This document shows positions 14,479-23,300 of a stretch of DNA of 40,953 nt, piece after piece. Source of the stretch: a virus; the IMG/VR virus record IMGVR_UViG_3300025771_000063, positions 1 through 40,953 of that record; one strand, given 5' to 3'. The position numbers and the translations under genes were made by a program. How positions within the stretch are numbered: the first letter of the stretch is position 1; each line of letters starts with the position of its first letter. Under the pieces are notes generated by a model. The model did no database searches and was not told the origin of the DNA. It saw only the letters and a list, made by a program, of their open reading frames with translations.

Positions 14479-16205
14479 CAGGGCACCGTGAACGTCCCGG
14501 TTGAGTTGAATTCGTGTATGTAGTGCGTTGGAGTTTGGGTTTTGGTCCCACCCGATATGTCCGCCGGAGCATTTCCATAGGTGGGGTCGTTTTTGGGATA
14601 TCGAACAACCACTTTACCCGAGCCCCCCGCGCCGCCAGGAGTGGAGGGAGAGGTCGCGCCGCCGCCGCCGCCGCCGGTATTCGTCGCCCCCACTTCCGGC
14701 CCGGGCGTCGGGTTCCCGCCGTCTCCGCCGCCACCCGTGCCGCCGACGCCATAGTTAGGATCCCCGCCTGCGCCGCCGCCCCCGCCGCCTGCGTAGTTGA
14801 CCGGCGAGCCCGTGTAATCGTTGGGCGAACCCGCGCCACCAGGACCGCCGCTGTTTGCGGGAGAAGGACCAAATGTTCCCGCGGAGCCCGCGGCCGCTTT
14901 TCCGCCGCCCCCGCCGCCGCCGCCAATGGCCCCGCCGCCGGCCCAACCCGCGCCCGGCCCCCCAGGGTTCCCTTGCCCCGCGACCCCGGTGCCACCGCCA
15001 GTGGGAGCGTACATGGGACCGCCGCCCCCGGATCCACCCGGCACGCCTGTTGACCGAGCGCCTGGATTTCCGCTTCCTCCGCCCCCACCAGCAGACGTGA
15101 CCGGCGCGGGCCCGTGCCCCCACACACTATTTCCTCCAGAACCGCCGATAACATCCGGGGACGAAGCCGGGGGGCCAGACGCCCTTCCCGCAGCCCCGCC
15201 CGCGCCCACGGTGATTGGCACGGGGGAGCCGGGGGCCAGCACCACACCAGTTACCGTCTGCATGCCTCCCGCGCCGCCACCTCCGGCGTAGTAGAACCCT
15301 CCGCCCCCGCCGCCGCCACCGACGATGAGAACGTCCGCGACTATGGTGTTTGGGGGCGCCGCGGCGTTATTTCTTAATGTAGTGAGCCAATTGCCCTCTA
15401 TTCTTCTACCATATACACTACTTTCATCAGTTCCATTAATCGACCAGACACCAGAATTATATTTTCTATCAGGAACTCCGCCAATGAAAGCGGAGGTGGG
15501 TGGCGTGAAATTTGTGGTATATCTAGCGACATCCGATAGCCTCAGATCATCTATATAGCCATTAAGTTCGACGTTGGCGGACAACCCTTCAGCGATACGC
15601 AATCCACCGTCGCCGCCGTCGAGCAAATCCGTGCTGTCCGTGCCGGACCCCCTACTAACGCCGTCAACGTAAATAGTTATGGTCGAGCCGTTCCTAACAA
15701 CGGCAACGTGATACCAAGTCGCTGTTGAAAACGCAATCGTGCCAGTAATCTGGGCGGTGGCGGTCTGACCGTTGTAGGAGTTCCAGACAATGTTATTAAG
15801 GCCGGTGTCCGTGCGTATCAGCCAATTTCCGTTCTTGCCCACGGTGAAATATCCAGCGGAGCCTATAAGCCCCTGGTAATTGGTTGTCGCGTTAAACCTT
15901 ACCCAAAACTCGACCGTGAACGCCCCCGTTCCAAGATCGAACGATGGATGCGCGGGAACGGAAAGATAATCGCCCGTGCCGTCAAACACACCGGATGCGC
16001 CGCCGAATTTACTCTGAGCGGTGTCGACTTGCGCGTTCCCCACCGCCGTCACCGTGTGCTGGTTTATCGAGTTATCGGGGAACGATGTGGAGGTGTCGGC
16101 GCCATCCATGTTCAACAATAGCGCGACACTAGCGCTAGCGGGGGGAAATGTTATTACAGTAGAATTAGCAGTACCGGTGAATTCATATCCTATGTAACGA
16201 GGCAT
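14478..16205 (-). CDS. LamG-domain plus glycine-rich tail adhesin (mosaic gene)
   Basis: This 575-residue protein begins MPRYIGYEFTGTANSTVITF. A concanavalin/LamG-like jelly roll spans about 28-240, with FTVEFWVRF, WYHVAVVRNG, TIYVDG and GYIDDLRLSDVARYTTNF. A linker (244-280, including GVWSING) precedes a long glycine-rich domain (about 284-525) opening DVLIVGGGGGG, and a short C-terminus ends STGTFTVP. Glycine-rich domains of this type form the polyglycine sandwich of tail-tip adhesins such as gp38 of T-even phages. LamG folds bind carbohydrate. The most likely role is host-receptor binding at the fibre tip. Codons switch from AT-rich (residues 1-21) to GC-rich (22-243), AT-rich (244-280) and GC-rich again, with the frame kept. 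It is expressed with the 121-aa gene from a double late promoter. Confidence 0.88.
   Translation of the reverse strand: MPRYIGYEFTGTANSTVITFPPASASVALLLNMDGADTSTSFPDNSINQHTVTAVGNAQVDTAQSKFGGASGVFDGTGDYLSVPAHPSFDLGTGAFTVEFWVRFNATTNYQGLIGSAGYFTVGKNGNWLIRTDTGLNNIVWNSYNGQTATAQITGTIAFSTATWYHVAVVRNGSTITIYVDGVSRGSGTDSTDLLDGGDGGLRIAEGLSANVELNGYIDDLRLSDVARYTTNFTPPTSAFIGGVPDRKYNSGVWSINGTDESSVYGRRIEGNWLTTLRNNAAAPPNTIVADVLIVGGGGGGGGFYYAGGGGAGGMQTVTGVVLAPGSPVPITVGAGGAAGRASGPPASSPDVIGGSGGNSVWGHGPAPVTSAGGGGGSGNPGARSTGVPGGSGGGGPMYAPTGGGTGVAGQGNPGGPGAGWAGGGAIGGGGGGGGKAAAGSAGTFGPSPANSGGPGGAGSPNDYTGSPVNYAGGGGGGAGGDPNYGVGGTGGGGDGGNPTPGPEVGATNTGGGGGGATSPSTPGGAGGSGKVVVRYPKNDPTYGNAPADISGGTKTQTPTHYIHEFNSTGTFTVP
15365..15475 (-). 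other. AT-rich island inside the GC-rich adhesin gene
   Basis: This roughly 110-bp stretch encodes the linker PDRKYNSGVWSINGTDES and EGNWLTTLRN with native AT-rich codons, while both flanks are GC-rich. It connects the LamG domain to the glycine-rich domain. It is probably a conserved fibre linker that served as a recombination point. Confidence 0.75.
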
Positions 16206-16220
16206 TATACAGCCTCCTTA

Positions 16221-16586
16221 TTAAGAATCGTACAATTGTTCGAAAGATATCGTGTAAGATAAATCGTCGTTGGCAGAAGCTGCTCCACCAATTGTTGAAT
16301 TTTCTAACATATAGAAACCACTATTTTTATCTACTGCTACTAACGCGGCGTCACTAGGGACCACAACAGTTTTGATAATAAAGTTATTAGACCCCTGGTT
16401 ATTTAAAATCAAATCAAAATCCGCATTTGCTGCGCCATCGATATTTGTAACTGTTACAGAGTTGATTTTATATACAGCGCCACTAGAAGCTGGATTTGTA
16501 ACAAACACCGTATTGCTGGATATGAATGTGCCTGTGACAGTGTTTGCTAAGATCCTAGCAACGTTTACGATATTTGGATTTGCCAT
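16221..16586 (-). CDS. Small virion-associated protein of unknown function
   Basis: This 121-residue protein (start MANPNIVNVARILANTV) is rich in Asn, Ser, Thr and Val with alternating strand-like patterns and no Cys, as in phage structural beta proteins. The segment YKINSVTVTNIDGAANADFD and the end LSYTISFEQLYDS resemble small proteins found beside fibre genes in marine T4-like phages. No function is known to me. It has two tandem late promoters directly upstream and lies 15 bases before the adhesin, so it may be a fibre-tip adaptor or minor virion protein made with the adhesin. Confidence 0.75.
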   Translation of the reverse strand: MANPNIVNVARILANTVTGTFISSNTVFVTNPASSGAVYKINSVTVTNIDGAANADFDLILNNQGSNNFIIKTVVVPSDAALVAVDKNSGFYMLENSTIGGAASANDDLSYTISFEQLYDS

Positions 16587-16613
16587 TTTATTCCTCTATA
16601 TCTAACTTTCTCA

Positions 16614-16630
16614 TATTTATATTATTTATA
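16614..16630 (-). promoter_or_regulatory. Tandem double late promoter for the adhesin cassette
   Basis: The minus strand reads TATAAATAATATAAATA: two full TATAAATA elements (16630-16623 and 16621-16614) spaced 9 bp apart, 28-37 nt upstream of the ATG at 16586. No other late promoter is visible until 11238-11245, so this pair probably drives the 121-aa gene, adhesin, MAH-type gene, sulfotransferase and oxygenase C. Confidence 0.78.
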
Positions 16631-16635
16631 GTTTT

Positions 16636-18138
16636 TTAACCGAAGACAATAGCCATTGCAATTGCTTTACCTGTTGTTATACCAGCAGACGCCGCGCTTG
16701 TTTGCGTTGAACCATCAGGGAATTTGAAGCCCCCACTGGTGGATTCGATCGTGCCAGCTACTTCTAATAAGTTTGTTGTTGGGGTGCGTCCGATGCCGAC
16801 TTTTCCGTCGGCGACGATACGCATACGTTCTGGTACACCTTCTGGAGTTCCAGAAGCGCCTGTACCAAAAGCAATGCCTTGATTACCGCTGTTATTAAAC
16901 TGCATCCAGCCCATATAAGTTGAGTCAATGCGTTGTTGCAGTCGTGTCGTAGCTGTTGTCCAGTCAGAACCTGCGGATGTGCGAAGCTGACTAATTTCAA
17001 AATGAGACTCGTTGGAGCCGGGTCTACCTTCAATATTTACGTTGACTTGCTGGTCATTGGCAGAAGACCCAACACCATTACTATCCAAAACATGTAGCTG
17101 TGCGTCGGGCACACTGTATCCAATGCCAACTTTTCCGCTGCTGTCGATACGAACGCGCTCTGCTCCAGAAATACCCAAGGCTAAATATGGACTTCCAGAA
17201 TTATAAGCACCGCGAATGAATGCAGCATCGTTATCACTTGGTGAACCCCAAAAAATATAACCACTTCCAGTATCATTTGTTAGTAAACTCATACCCATAT
17301 TGTCAGTGTTTTCAATCACAAAATCATCACCAAGGGTAGAAGCTGTAACGGCTCCTGCGCTTCCACTGAAAACATGCAACTTGCCATCAGGAGAAGAAGT
17401 GCCGATACCGACGTTACCAGTAGAGCCCTTGATAGTCAAGACAGCGTCAGCGTCCGTAACTTCGGTCGCGTCTGCATCATAGTTGCTGCAGAAGTAAGTG
17501 TCACCACCGCCGTACGCAGCGAACCTTTCGTGAATAATAGCAAACTTCGCTACGCTGTTATCCTCGGGGCTAACGCCCAACTTTAGAGCGGCTGAAGCTC
17601 CTCCCGTCCCGTCTGGATTGCTAACGAGTAGGCTAGAGGTGTCACCGACAGTAGCTCTGTTTATATGTACGAACTGGGCGGGAGACGACGTTCCGATGCC
17701 GGTGTTGCCGCTGCTATCGATGCGCATACGTTCTGTGTTATTTGTTAGAATGATTAACGGATGATTGGTTTCTGTTCCAATCTGTGCAAGTGCTCCCGCA
17801 GCAGCGATATCGAATTTTCCAACGTATGTCCCGCTCTGTGCTGTAATTTTTAGTCCTGAGCCACCAGCGGTGCCATTGTTGGTTTGCGTAAGGAACGTGA
17901 CGCCGGCGTCGACCGATTGCGTTGCGGAGAGAGTACCGTTGTCTGCAATAAGTACAGAAGAATCTTGCGCTAATCCACCGCTTGTACCATCAAACCGCAT
18001 AACAGCATTGTCTGTAGAACTACCAGGATTTGCAACAAACCCAGCAGAATTTGCAGCCAAATCCTTAATAGTATTGACATTATACATCATCTGATTGATG
18101 GTGTTAGAGCCGGTCAATGTAGAAACTGGTATAGACAT
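16636..18138 (-). CDS. Tail fibre protein with GIGT repeats
   Basis: This 500-residue protein carries four related motifs: ERMRIDSSGNTGIGTSSP at 136-153, a version ending NVGIGTSSPDGKLHV near 242-256, ERVRIDSSGKVGIGYSVP at 327-344 and ERMRIVADGKVGIGRTP at 437-453. It ends near a GGFKFPDGSTQTSAA box (469-483). These repeats and the FPDGSTQ box are common in tail fibres of marine phages, where they build a trimeric beta shaft. The N-terminus (MSIPVSTLTGSNTINQMMYN) should attach to the virion. Codon use is less AT-rich than in the baseplate genes, suggesting some exchange. It has its own late promoter at 18171-18178. The exact fibre position is unknown. Confidence 0.85.
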   Translation of the reverse strand: MSIPVSTLTGSNTINQMMYNVNTIKDLAANSAGFVANPGSSTDNAVMRFDGTSGGLAQDSSVLIADNGTLSATQSVDAGVTFLTQTNNGTAGGSGLKITAQSGTYVGKFDIAAAGALAQIGTETNHPLIILTNNTERMRIDSSGNTGIGTSSPAQFVHINRATVGDTSSLLVSNPDGTGGASAALKLGVSPEDNSVAKFAIIHERFAAYGGGDTYFCSNYDADATEVTDADAVLTIKGSTGNVGIGTSSPDGKLHVFSGSAGAVTASTLGDDFVIENTDNMGMSLLTNDTGSGYIFWGSPSDNDAAFIRGAYNSGSPYLALGISGAERVRIDSSGKVGIGYSVPDAQLHVLDSNGVGSSANDQQVNVNIEGRPGSNESHFEISQLRTSAGSDWTTATTRLQQRIDSTYMGWMQFNNSGNQGIAFGTGASGTPEGVPERMRIVADGKVGIGRTPTTNLLEVAGTIESTSGGFKFPDGSTQTSAASAGITTGKAIAMAIVFG

Positions 18139-18170
18139 ATCTTTATCTTTTCTCTATTATCTATTTTATC

Positions 18171-18178
18171 TATTTATA
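18171..18178 (-). promoter_or_regulatory. T4-type late promoter for the 500-aa tail fibre
   Basis: TATAAATA on the minus strand, about 33 nt upstream of the ATG at 18138, in the 92-bp gap after the glycine-rich adhesin. Confidence 0.78.
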
Positions 18179-18230
18179 TAGAATTTAATTAGGTACATCA
18201 ATATTCATTTTTATAGTTTTTGTAGTAGTA

Positions 18231-19166
18231 TTATACAAAATTGTATGTTCCATCTGGATTAAACGTAATTGTATGTGCTGTATCATTTGATATATTAAGA
18301 TTTGTATATGGTTGAGTGTTTGCATTAAGTTCACTGATACTTTCATTGAATTGGACAAACACAGCACCATTTGCATTACCAGGACCAAGAGAATATATTG
18401 GTGAATATCTAGTTCTTCCTTGAACGGTATTGCTTGAGTAGTGATATGGGTGCGTCGTGTTTGCAAAACCAGAACCACCTCCACCGCCTTTACCGTTGTA
18501 CGGCGGCGAGCCAGGATCAGCAGTGCCGCCGCCGCCACCGCCACCGAAGTAACCGCCGCCCCCGCCGCCACCACCTTTAGGTCCTTCAGGGCTTGGTGGC
18601 CCAGGAAATCCTGATCCACCCGCGCCGCCTACAAGATATGCACCAGGACTTCCTGGTGTTGCTCCAGCAGATCCAGTACCACCGGCTGCTTGTGTACCAC
18701 CTCCAGAGCCACCGGGTTGTGTTTGACCCACAGTACCACCTCCAGCGCCACCGGTGCTTGTAGTAAAAGAGAGTTCGAGCCCACTTACAGTACCGCCTTC
18801 GCCACCTGAACCCCCAACAACAGCAAGAAGATTTGGTTGAAAGGTAATTGGAACTGAAGCGCCAGGTGTGGGAACTGCTGATGTAGCTAATATAATACCA
18901 CGACCACCAGCACCACCGTTCTTGCTGGGGCTCCCCGGTCCACCCGCCGCCGCTGGTGTTGTTTTAATTGAAAGTGTTTGATCTGCAATATTTTGCAAAT
19001 CCATAACATATTCTGTAGTTCCACCCTGCATATAATCTAAAGTGGGTGCTGGCGCGCCCGGCGAAAATGTTCTACCTTCTCCTAGAAGAACAATTTTTAC
19101 CCATCCTTGCACACCACCAACACCAGAAAATCCACCAAATCTTCCAACTAATGTATTAATAGACAT
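18231..19166 (-). CDS. Glycine-rich tail adhesin
   Basis: This 311-residue protein has a compact N-terminal part (MSINTLVGRFGGFSGVGGVQGW, then WVKIVLLGEGRTF), a glycine-rich middle (about 70-235, with runs GGGGGGGG) and a C-terminal strand region ending HTITFNPDGTYNFV. The glycine-rich part resembles the polyglycine receptor-binding domain of gp38-type adhesins. Unlike the adhesin at 14478-16205 it has no LamG domain and its glycine codons are mostly GGT/GGA. It follows the 329-aa fibre by 3 bases and is probably its tip protein. It is the second adhesin of this general type in the window. Confidence 0.8.
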   Translation of the reverse strand: MSINTLVGRFGGFSGVGGVQGWVKIVLLGEGRTFSPGAPAPTLDYMQGGTTEYVMDLQNIADQTLSIKTTPAAAGGPGSPSKNGGAGGRGIILATSAVPTPGASVPITFQPNLLAVVGGSGGEGGTVSGLELSFTTSTGGAGGGTVGQTQPGGSGGGTQAAGGTGSAGATPGSPGAYLVGGAGGSGFPGPPSPEGPKGGGGGGGGYFGGGGGGGTADPGSPPYNGKGGGGGSGFANTTHPYHYSSNTVQGRTRYSPIYSLGPGNANGAVFVQFNESISELNANTQPYTNLNISNDTAHTITFNPDGTYNFV

Positions 19167-19169
19167 ATC

Positions 19170-20159
19170 TTATGTACTCAAACTTCCTATTAAATCCCAT
19201 TCATCTGTATCTACCTTTTTACATACCGCCGTCTGCCACTGATTTCTAACACGAAGTTTACCACCATCACTATTTACAATAACACCAGCAGCATTAGAAA
19301 ATTGAAATGCTGAGTTAGAACCAGTCCGAACAAAAAGATATTCAGAACCAATAGGAATAGAAGTTGTAGAATTAGCAGGAATAGTTATACCAATTGTAGT
19401 AGAACCACTTGCTGTTGTATTAGCGTAGTCTAGACGATGATAAAAACCAGCATCAGCCGCAAGTAATGAATAAGAATTTGATGTAGTTGTTTTTACTGGC
19501 GCACCTAATCTGAATTGATTAGTAGAAGTGAAATTATTATTAGAAGCAAGAACAGGAGCCGCTGCCGCAGTTGCTGCAATATAAGCATTTGTATTTGCTA
19601 GTGAAGATCTTTCAGTTGCCGCAGTAGTTGCAATATAAGAATTAGTATTAGCAAGGGCAGAGTTAAATGTAGTAGTATTTACTTTAGTAGCAATATAAGC
19701 GTTAGTATTTGCTAATGCAGACTGAAACGTACTATTTGATACAGCACTACCTATAGACTGAAACTGTATCCAACCACTTACAGTATAACCCTCAAACGTA
19801 GAAGTAGATGTATTATATCTAAAATGTCCTACACTATTATGAGCGGCTCTTTGTGCGGTCGTTCCAGATGGTACTTTAACTGCACCAGTAGATGTCATCG
19901 TCAGATTACCACTAATTTTCACATTTGACGATAGTATATTTGTATTTACTACACTAGCCGCAAACGTAACAACATTTCCAGAAAATGTACTATTTCCACT
20001 TAAAGTAATAATGTTTGTGAAAGTAGCATTAGCGGATGTTACTTGCGCTACTCCAGTAGTATTCGCAAGCTGATTGATAAAATCAACTGTATCGTTTGTA
20101 CGGACTCTCCAAGCATTAAATGATTGTGTAAGTTCTACGTTTGCAAGTCTTTGTGGCAT
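19170..20159 (-). CDS. Tail fibre protein with ANTNAYIA repeats
   Basis: This 329-residue protein starts MPQRLANVELTQSFNAWRVR, an N-terminal attachment type seen in marine-phage fibres. A beta-rich shaft follows, then TTAQRAAHNSVGHFRYNTST and FEGYTVSGWIQF, a common fibre module. Repeats of LANTN(A/S)YIA occur at least three times near residues 145-200. The C-terminal domain includes YHRLDYANTTASGST and IPIGSEYLFVRTGSNS, typical of a beta-sandwich tip ending in WDLIGSLST. The ANTN repeats match those of the collagen-like fibre at the left edge. It shares one base with the small coiled-coil gene upstream. Confidence 0.82.
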   Translation of the reverse strand: MPQRLANVELTQSFNAWRVRTNDTVDFINQLANTTGVAQVTSANATFTNIITLSGNSTFSGNVVTFAASVVNTNILSSNVKISGNLTMTSTGAVKVPSGTTAQRAAHNSVGHFRYNTSTSTFEGYTVSGWIQFQSIGSAVSNSTFQSALANTNAYIATKVNTTTFNSALANTNSYIATTAATERSSLANTNAYIAATAAAAPVLASNNNFTSTNQFRLGAPVKTTTSNSYSLLAADAGFYHRLDYANTTASGSTTIGITIPANSTTSIPIGSEYLFVRTGSNSAFQFSNAAGVIVNSDGGKLRVRNQWQTAVCKKVDTDEWDLIGSLST

Positions 20160-20374
20160 TAATTCAACTTCTCTGCTAAAGATGCTAATAAGTTTTCAAT
20201 ATTTATTAGTCGTTCATCAAGGTGTTTAATCTTATCTTCCATATTATCTACTTTCTGAAACTGCTTCTTTCTCGCTTTATAAGCTGCTAATCCAGCGTCA
20301 TCTATACTAAGAATAGCATTGCTTCTTGTATCTCTTACAATACCTTCATGTTCTTTTACTTTCACATAAGTCAT
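20159..20374 (-). CDS. Small coiled-coil protein of unknown function
   Basis: This 71-residue protein starts MTYVKVKEHEGIVRDTRSNA and ends in a heptad-like helix (KIKHLDERLINIENLLASLA). Proteins of this pattern and size are found between the large baseplate/fibre gene and the fibres in marine T4-like phages. The N-terminal half has basic and aromatic residues and could bind a virion partner; the C-terminal helix should oligomerise. It starts one base after the 2090-residue gene ends and shares one base with the next fibre, so it is co-translated. A fibre connector or trimerisation helper is plausible but unproven. Confidence 0.75.
   Translation of the reverse strand: MTYVKVKEHEGIVRDTRSNAILSIDDAGLAAYKARKKQFQKVDNMEDKIKHLDERLINIENLLASLAEKLN
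20200..20207 (-). promoter_or_regulatory. Possible variant late promoter (AATAAATA) before the 329-aa fibre
   Basis: AATAAATA on the minus strand within the small coiled-coil gene, about 40 nt before the fibre ATG at 20159. It is the same variant as before gp25. Weak support. Confidence 0.3.
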
Positions 20375-20375
20375 C

Positions 20376-23300
20376 TTACACCTGTAAGGCTATAGCTCTT
20401 AAATCTCTCACTCTTGGTACAACATGAGAACCTACTGAAGATCTTAGAACAATCTTAATGGAAAAATGTTTGAAAGTATCAAATGCAGCGCCATCACCAT
20501 TATGATATCTAACAACATCATTATTACCACTATTTTTAAACGCACCCAAATTACTCGCATTAGCACTTGGGAATCCATATTCAAATTCTCTATAATCAAA
20601 AGTATTCACTCTACTAGAGATTGTATTTGCAGAAGTAGTCTGAGTTAGTTTAGTATAATGTTTATCAGAGAAATCATCAGGATCTTCTGCATTTTGAATA
20701 CGACAATATACATCAACTTCTGTACCAGAAGGTTTGTAAGCGGTCAAGATTACTTTAATATCTTCAGCTTCTTGACCATCCGCAAGAACAATCTTCTTAG
20801 AAATATATCTTGAATTAGCTAGTCCTTGATTTATAATTTCTTTTGTATTGACATTATTAATAATATTATGAGTAACAATCGCTGATCTAGAACGACCAAT
20901 ATCAACTACTGGTGACAATCTACTTGTTGAAGATGTTAAGGAACCAGTAATTCGTAAAGTCTTCTTAGAAGAAGTATTATTTACTTCGTTTGTTCTACTA
21001 GCAATAATCTTTTCACCCGTAATGAATTCATTGTCTATGAAAGCTTCTACACTATCTTGCGCTTGACTAATAACATATGTATTAGAAGTAACATTAGCTG
21101 TCCATACTACATCACTCTGATTGTATTTGATATAAGATATGATGGGTTTTAATGTATCATACTTATAGTCTTTTAAACCATATACTTGTGCTGAGGCGTT
21201 TGTTACTTGACCACGATAGAAACCATCATCAGCGGTTGTATTTGAACTAAATGTACCACTTGAACCATTAGCAACGATTGAATTTCTACCCGCTGAATAA
21301 TATTGTACGAAACCAGTAGCAGTATTCACTACCGAGGTATTTAATACACCAGTAAAAGATCCACTACCATTAGCAAAGGTTATTGTAGAACCATCAGCAA
21401 TAGTACCTTTCATATCAACTTTAATCCATGGAGTATTATTGGCTGAAACAATCTTACGAACTTTACCAGTGTTTGCACCAAGAGTTACTGTATCATTAAC
21501 ACCAATTGGAGCAGTGTTCGAAGTCATTTTTAGAATACTTTCACCACGAATTTTTTCACCAATTTGGAATCTAGTTGAAGAGAATTGTGTAGCATTCATA
21601 TATTCATCATCTTCGTTTGTATATACGACGCTACCAGTTACGGTAGTATCAAAGTTTGCTCTCCAGATAGTGAAACAAATATCTTGATTTTGTCTTGGTG
21701 TGTATGTTCTATCGTTAGCAGAAGTAAACATAACACCAACAGCGGGTTGTTGATCAATTAACGCACCCGTTACAGTATCAATACCACCCAGTTCTGCGAT
21801 CCAAAGACGATAACTAGGATCTGAACCTTCTGGTTTGACAACAAAACAATACTCTTTATCACCGCGTAAATATACCGGTTCATCAAAATAGAATGGAGTT
21901 ACAAGAGAACCATCATTTGAAACGTTTACATCTTCTGGATTAATTCTCTTGAAACCAAATGGTACACGAATACCAGTAGGTGATCCATTTACAACTTCTC
22001 TAATTTCTACAGCAATGCCAGCCGTAGTACTTTTTTCAGCGAAATACAAATCTATACAAGAGACAAAGATACCATCTGCGCCATTACCGAACTTATTGTC
22101 TGTGAAGTTTAGATTTTGGAATTCAAAATCTCCTATAGAAAACGATTGTGCTACAGGATCTCTATGTAGTTGTAAGCCTTCAAATTCACTAATTGTTACT
22201 GTATTTGTTTCGCTAGTTGTATCTGTAGTAATTCTTGCTTCTCTAGTAGTAAGTTCAATACCTCTTTCACTACTAGCAAGACCAGAAGAAATAAAGTTTT
22301 TAGTAGCACTAGTTGTTTGAGTTCCGTCTTGTGTGGTTGTATTAGCGATATCTTGTAGTTTGAATGGACGCTCACCGACTCGGAACTTTAATGTATCGTT
22401 GTTTGGAATAATAAAGACACCATATACAGCACCATTAGCGTTTGTATTCAGAGCCGCTTTAAAGGCACCAGTATTTGCATACTCTTTTGTAGTTGGTTTG
22501 ACGTAATCATTCACGAGAATATTATCAAAATAAGGATATACGCGAGTATTTGGTCTTAAACCAGTTGCTGTAAATTGTACTTCACGAGATCTCATGAATG
22601 GAACAATATCTGTTCTTGTGATAAAAGCGCCAGTTCTTTGTGTTCTAGTAAATGGTTCTACGTTAATTCTAGTTTTAGTTATTGTTTCTGTTTGTGTAGA
22701 TGTAACCTTAACATCATCGAGTGCACTATGGGCGTCGGCGAAAGTACCAAAGTCTAACCCCGCAGGTGGTGTAAAGTCTACATGAGCAACACCACGCACT
22801 TCTCTAGTTGTATTTACTGGACCTCTAGCAATATCGCTAACTTGAGTAAATCCATCTAGTCCTTGAAGACTACTTGCGATATCTACTTCCAACTGAACAT
22901 CAGGTTCTGTAGTTGTATCAACGAAATGATCTGCTTCAGGAATAAGATTTAGATTACCAACCCAGTTAAATGTTAGTTCTCCGACTGGATTGATAAGTTT
23001 AGATGCATATGGTTGATCAATATAGATATCATTGGTATAAGGTAGGGTTAACAAAGCTCCTGGTTGTGAAGTTTGAACGGCAGAAATAACACCAGTGTCA
23101 GCATCACCATTTCTTTTTAATGTAGAAGATACTGTAAATGTACCTGTTGTATTATGCAAGTACAATCTTACATTACTAGTATTGGAAACTACTGATCTTA
23201 CAGTACCAGTAGCAGTGGCTGAACCAAAACTACTACCTAAGTATACAACATCATCATTTTGATAAGAGTTAGTATTAGAGGAAAGATCTAATCTAATCGC

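Larger units (their letters stand above)
12728..16141. other. GC-rich mosaic segment inserted in AT-rich phage DNA
   Basis: Base composition changes sharply near 12728 and near 16141. Hand counts of 60-base lines give 39/60 GC at 12781, 32/60 at 13501 and 52/60 at 14881, against 14/60 at 11401. The segment holds most of the adhesin gene, the MAH-type small gene, a sulfotransferase and oxygenase C, all with G/C-rich codons. An AT-rich island (15365-15475) interrupts it inside the adhesin. There is no integrase, transposase or terminal inverted repeat, so homologous or illegitimate exchange with a phage of higher GC is more likely than transposition. Confidence 0.85.

Noticed and set aside
14420-15377. 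Several long overlapping open frames on both strands in the glycine-rich adhesin region
   Set aside because: They consist of Arg/Pro/Ala-rich shadow translations of GC-rich glycine codons and lack recognisable starts or domains.
12728-16141. Assembly chimera as explanation for the GC-rich block
   Set aside because: The adhesin frame stays open through three composition changes and all gene junctions are tight overlaps, which a random misjoin would not give; it remains to be confirmed with reads.
18185-18619. 144-residue open frame overlapping the end of the glycine-rich adhesin
   Set aside because: It is low-complexity in a shifted frame of the glycine-rich gene, without family resemblance.
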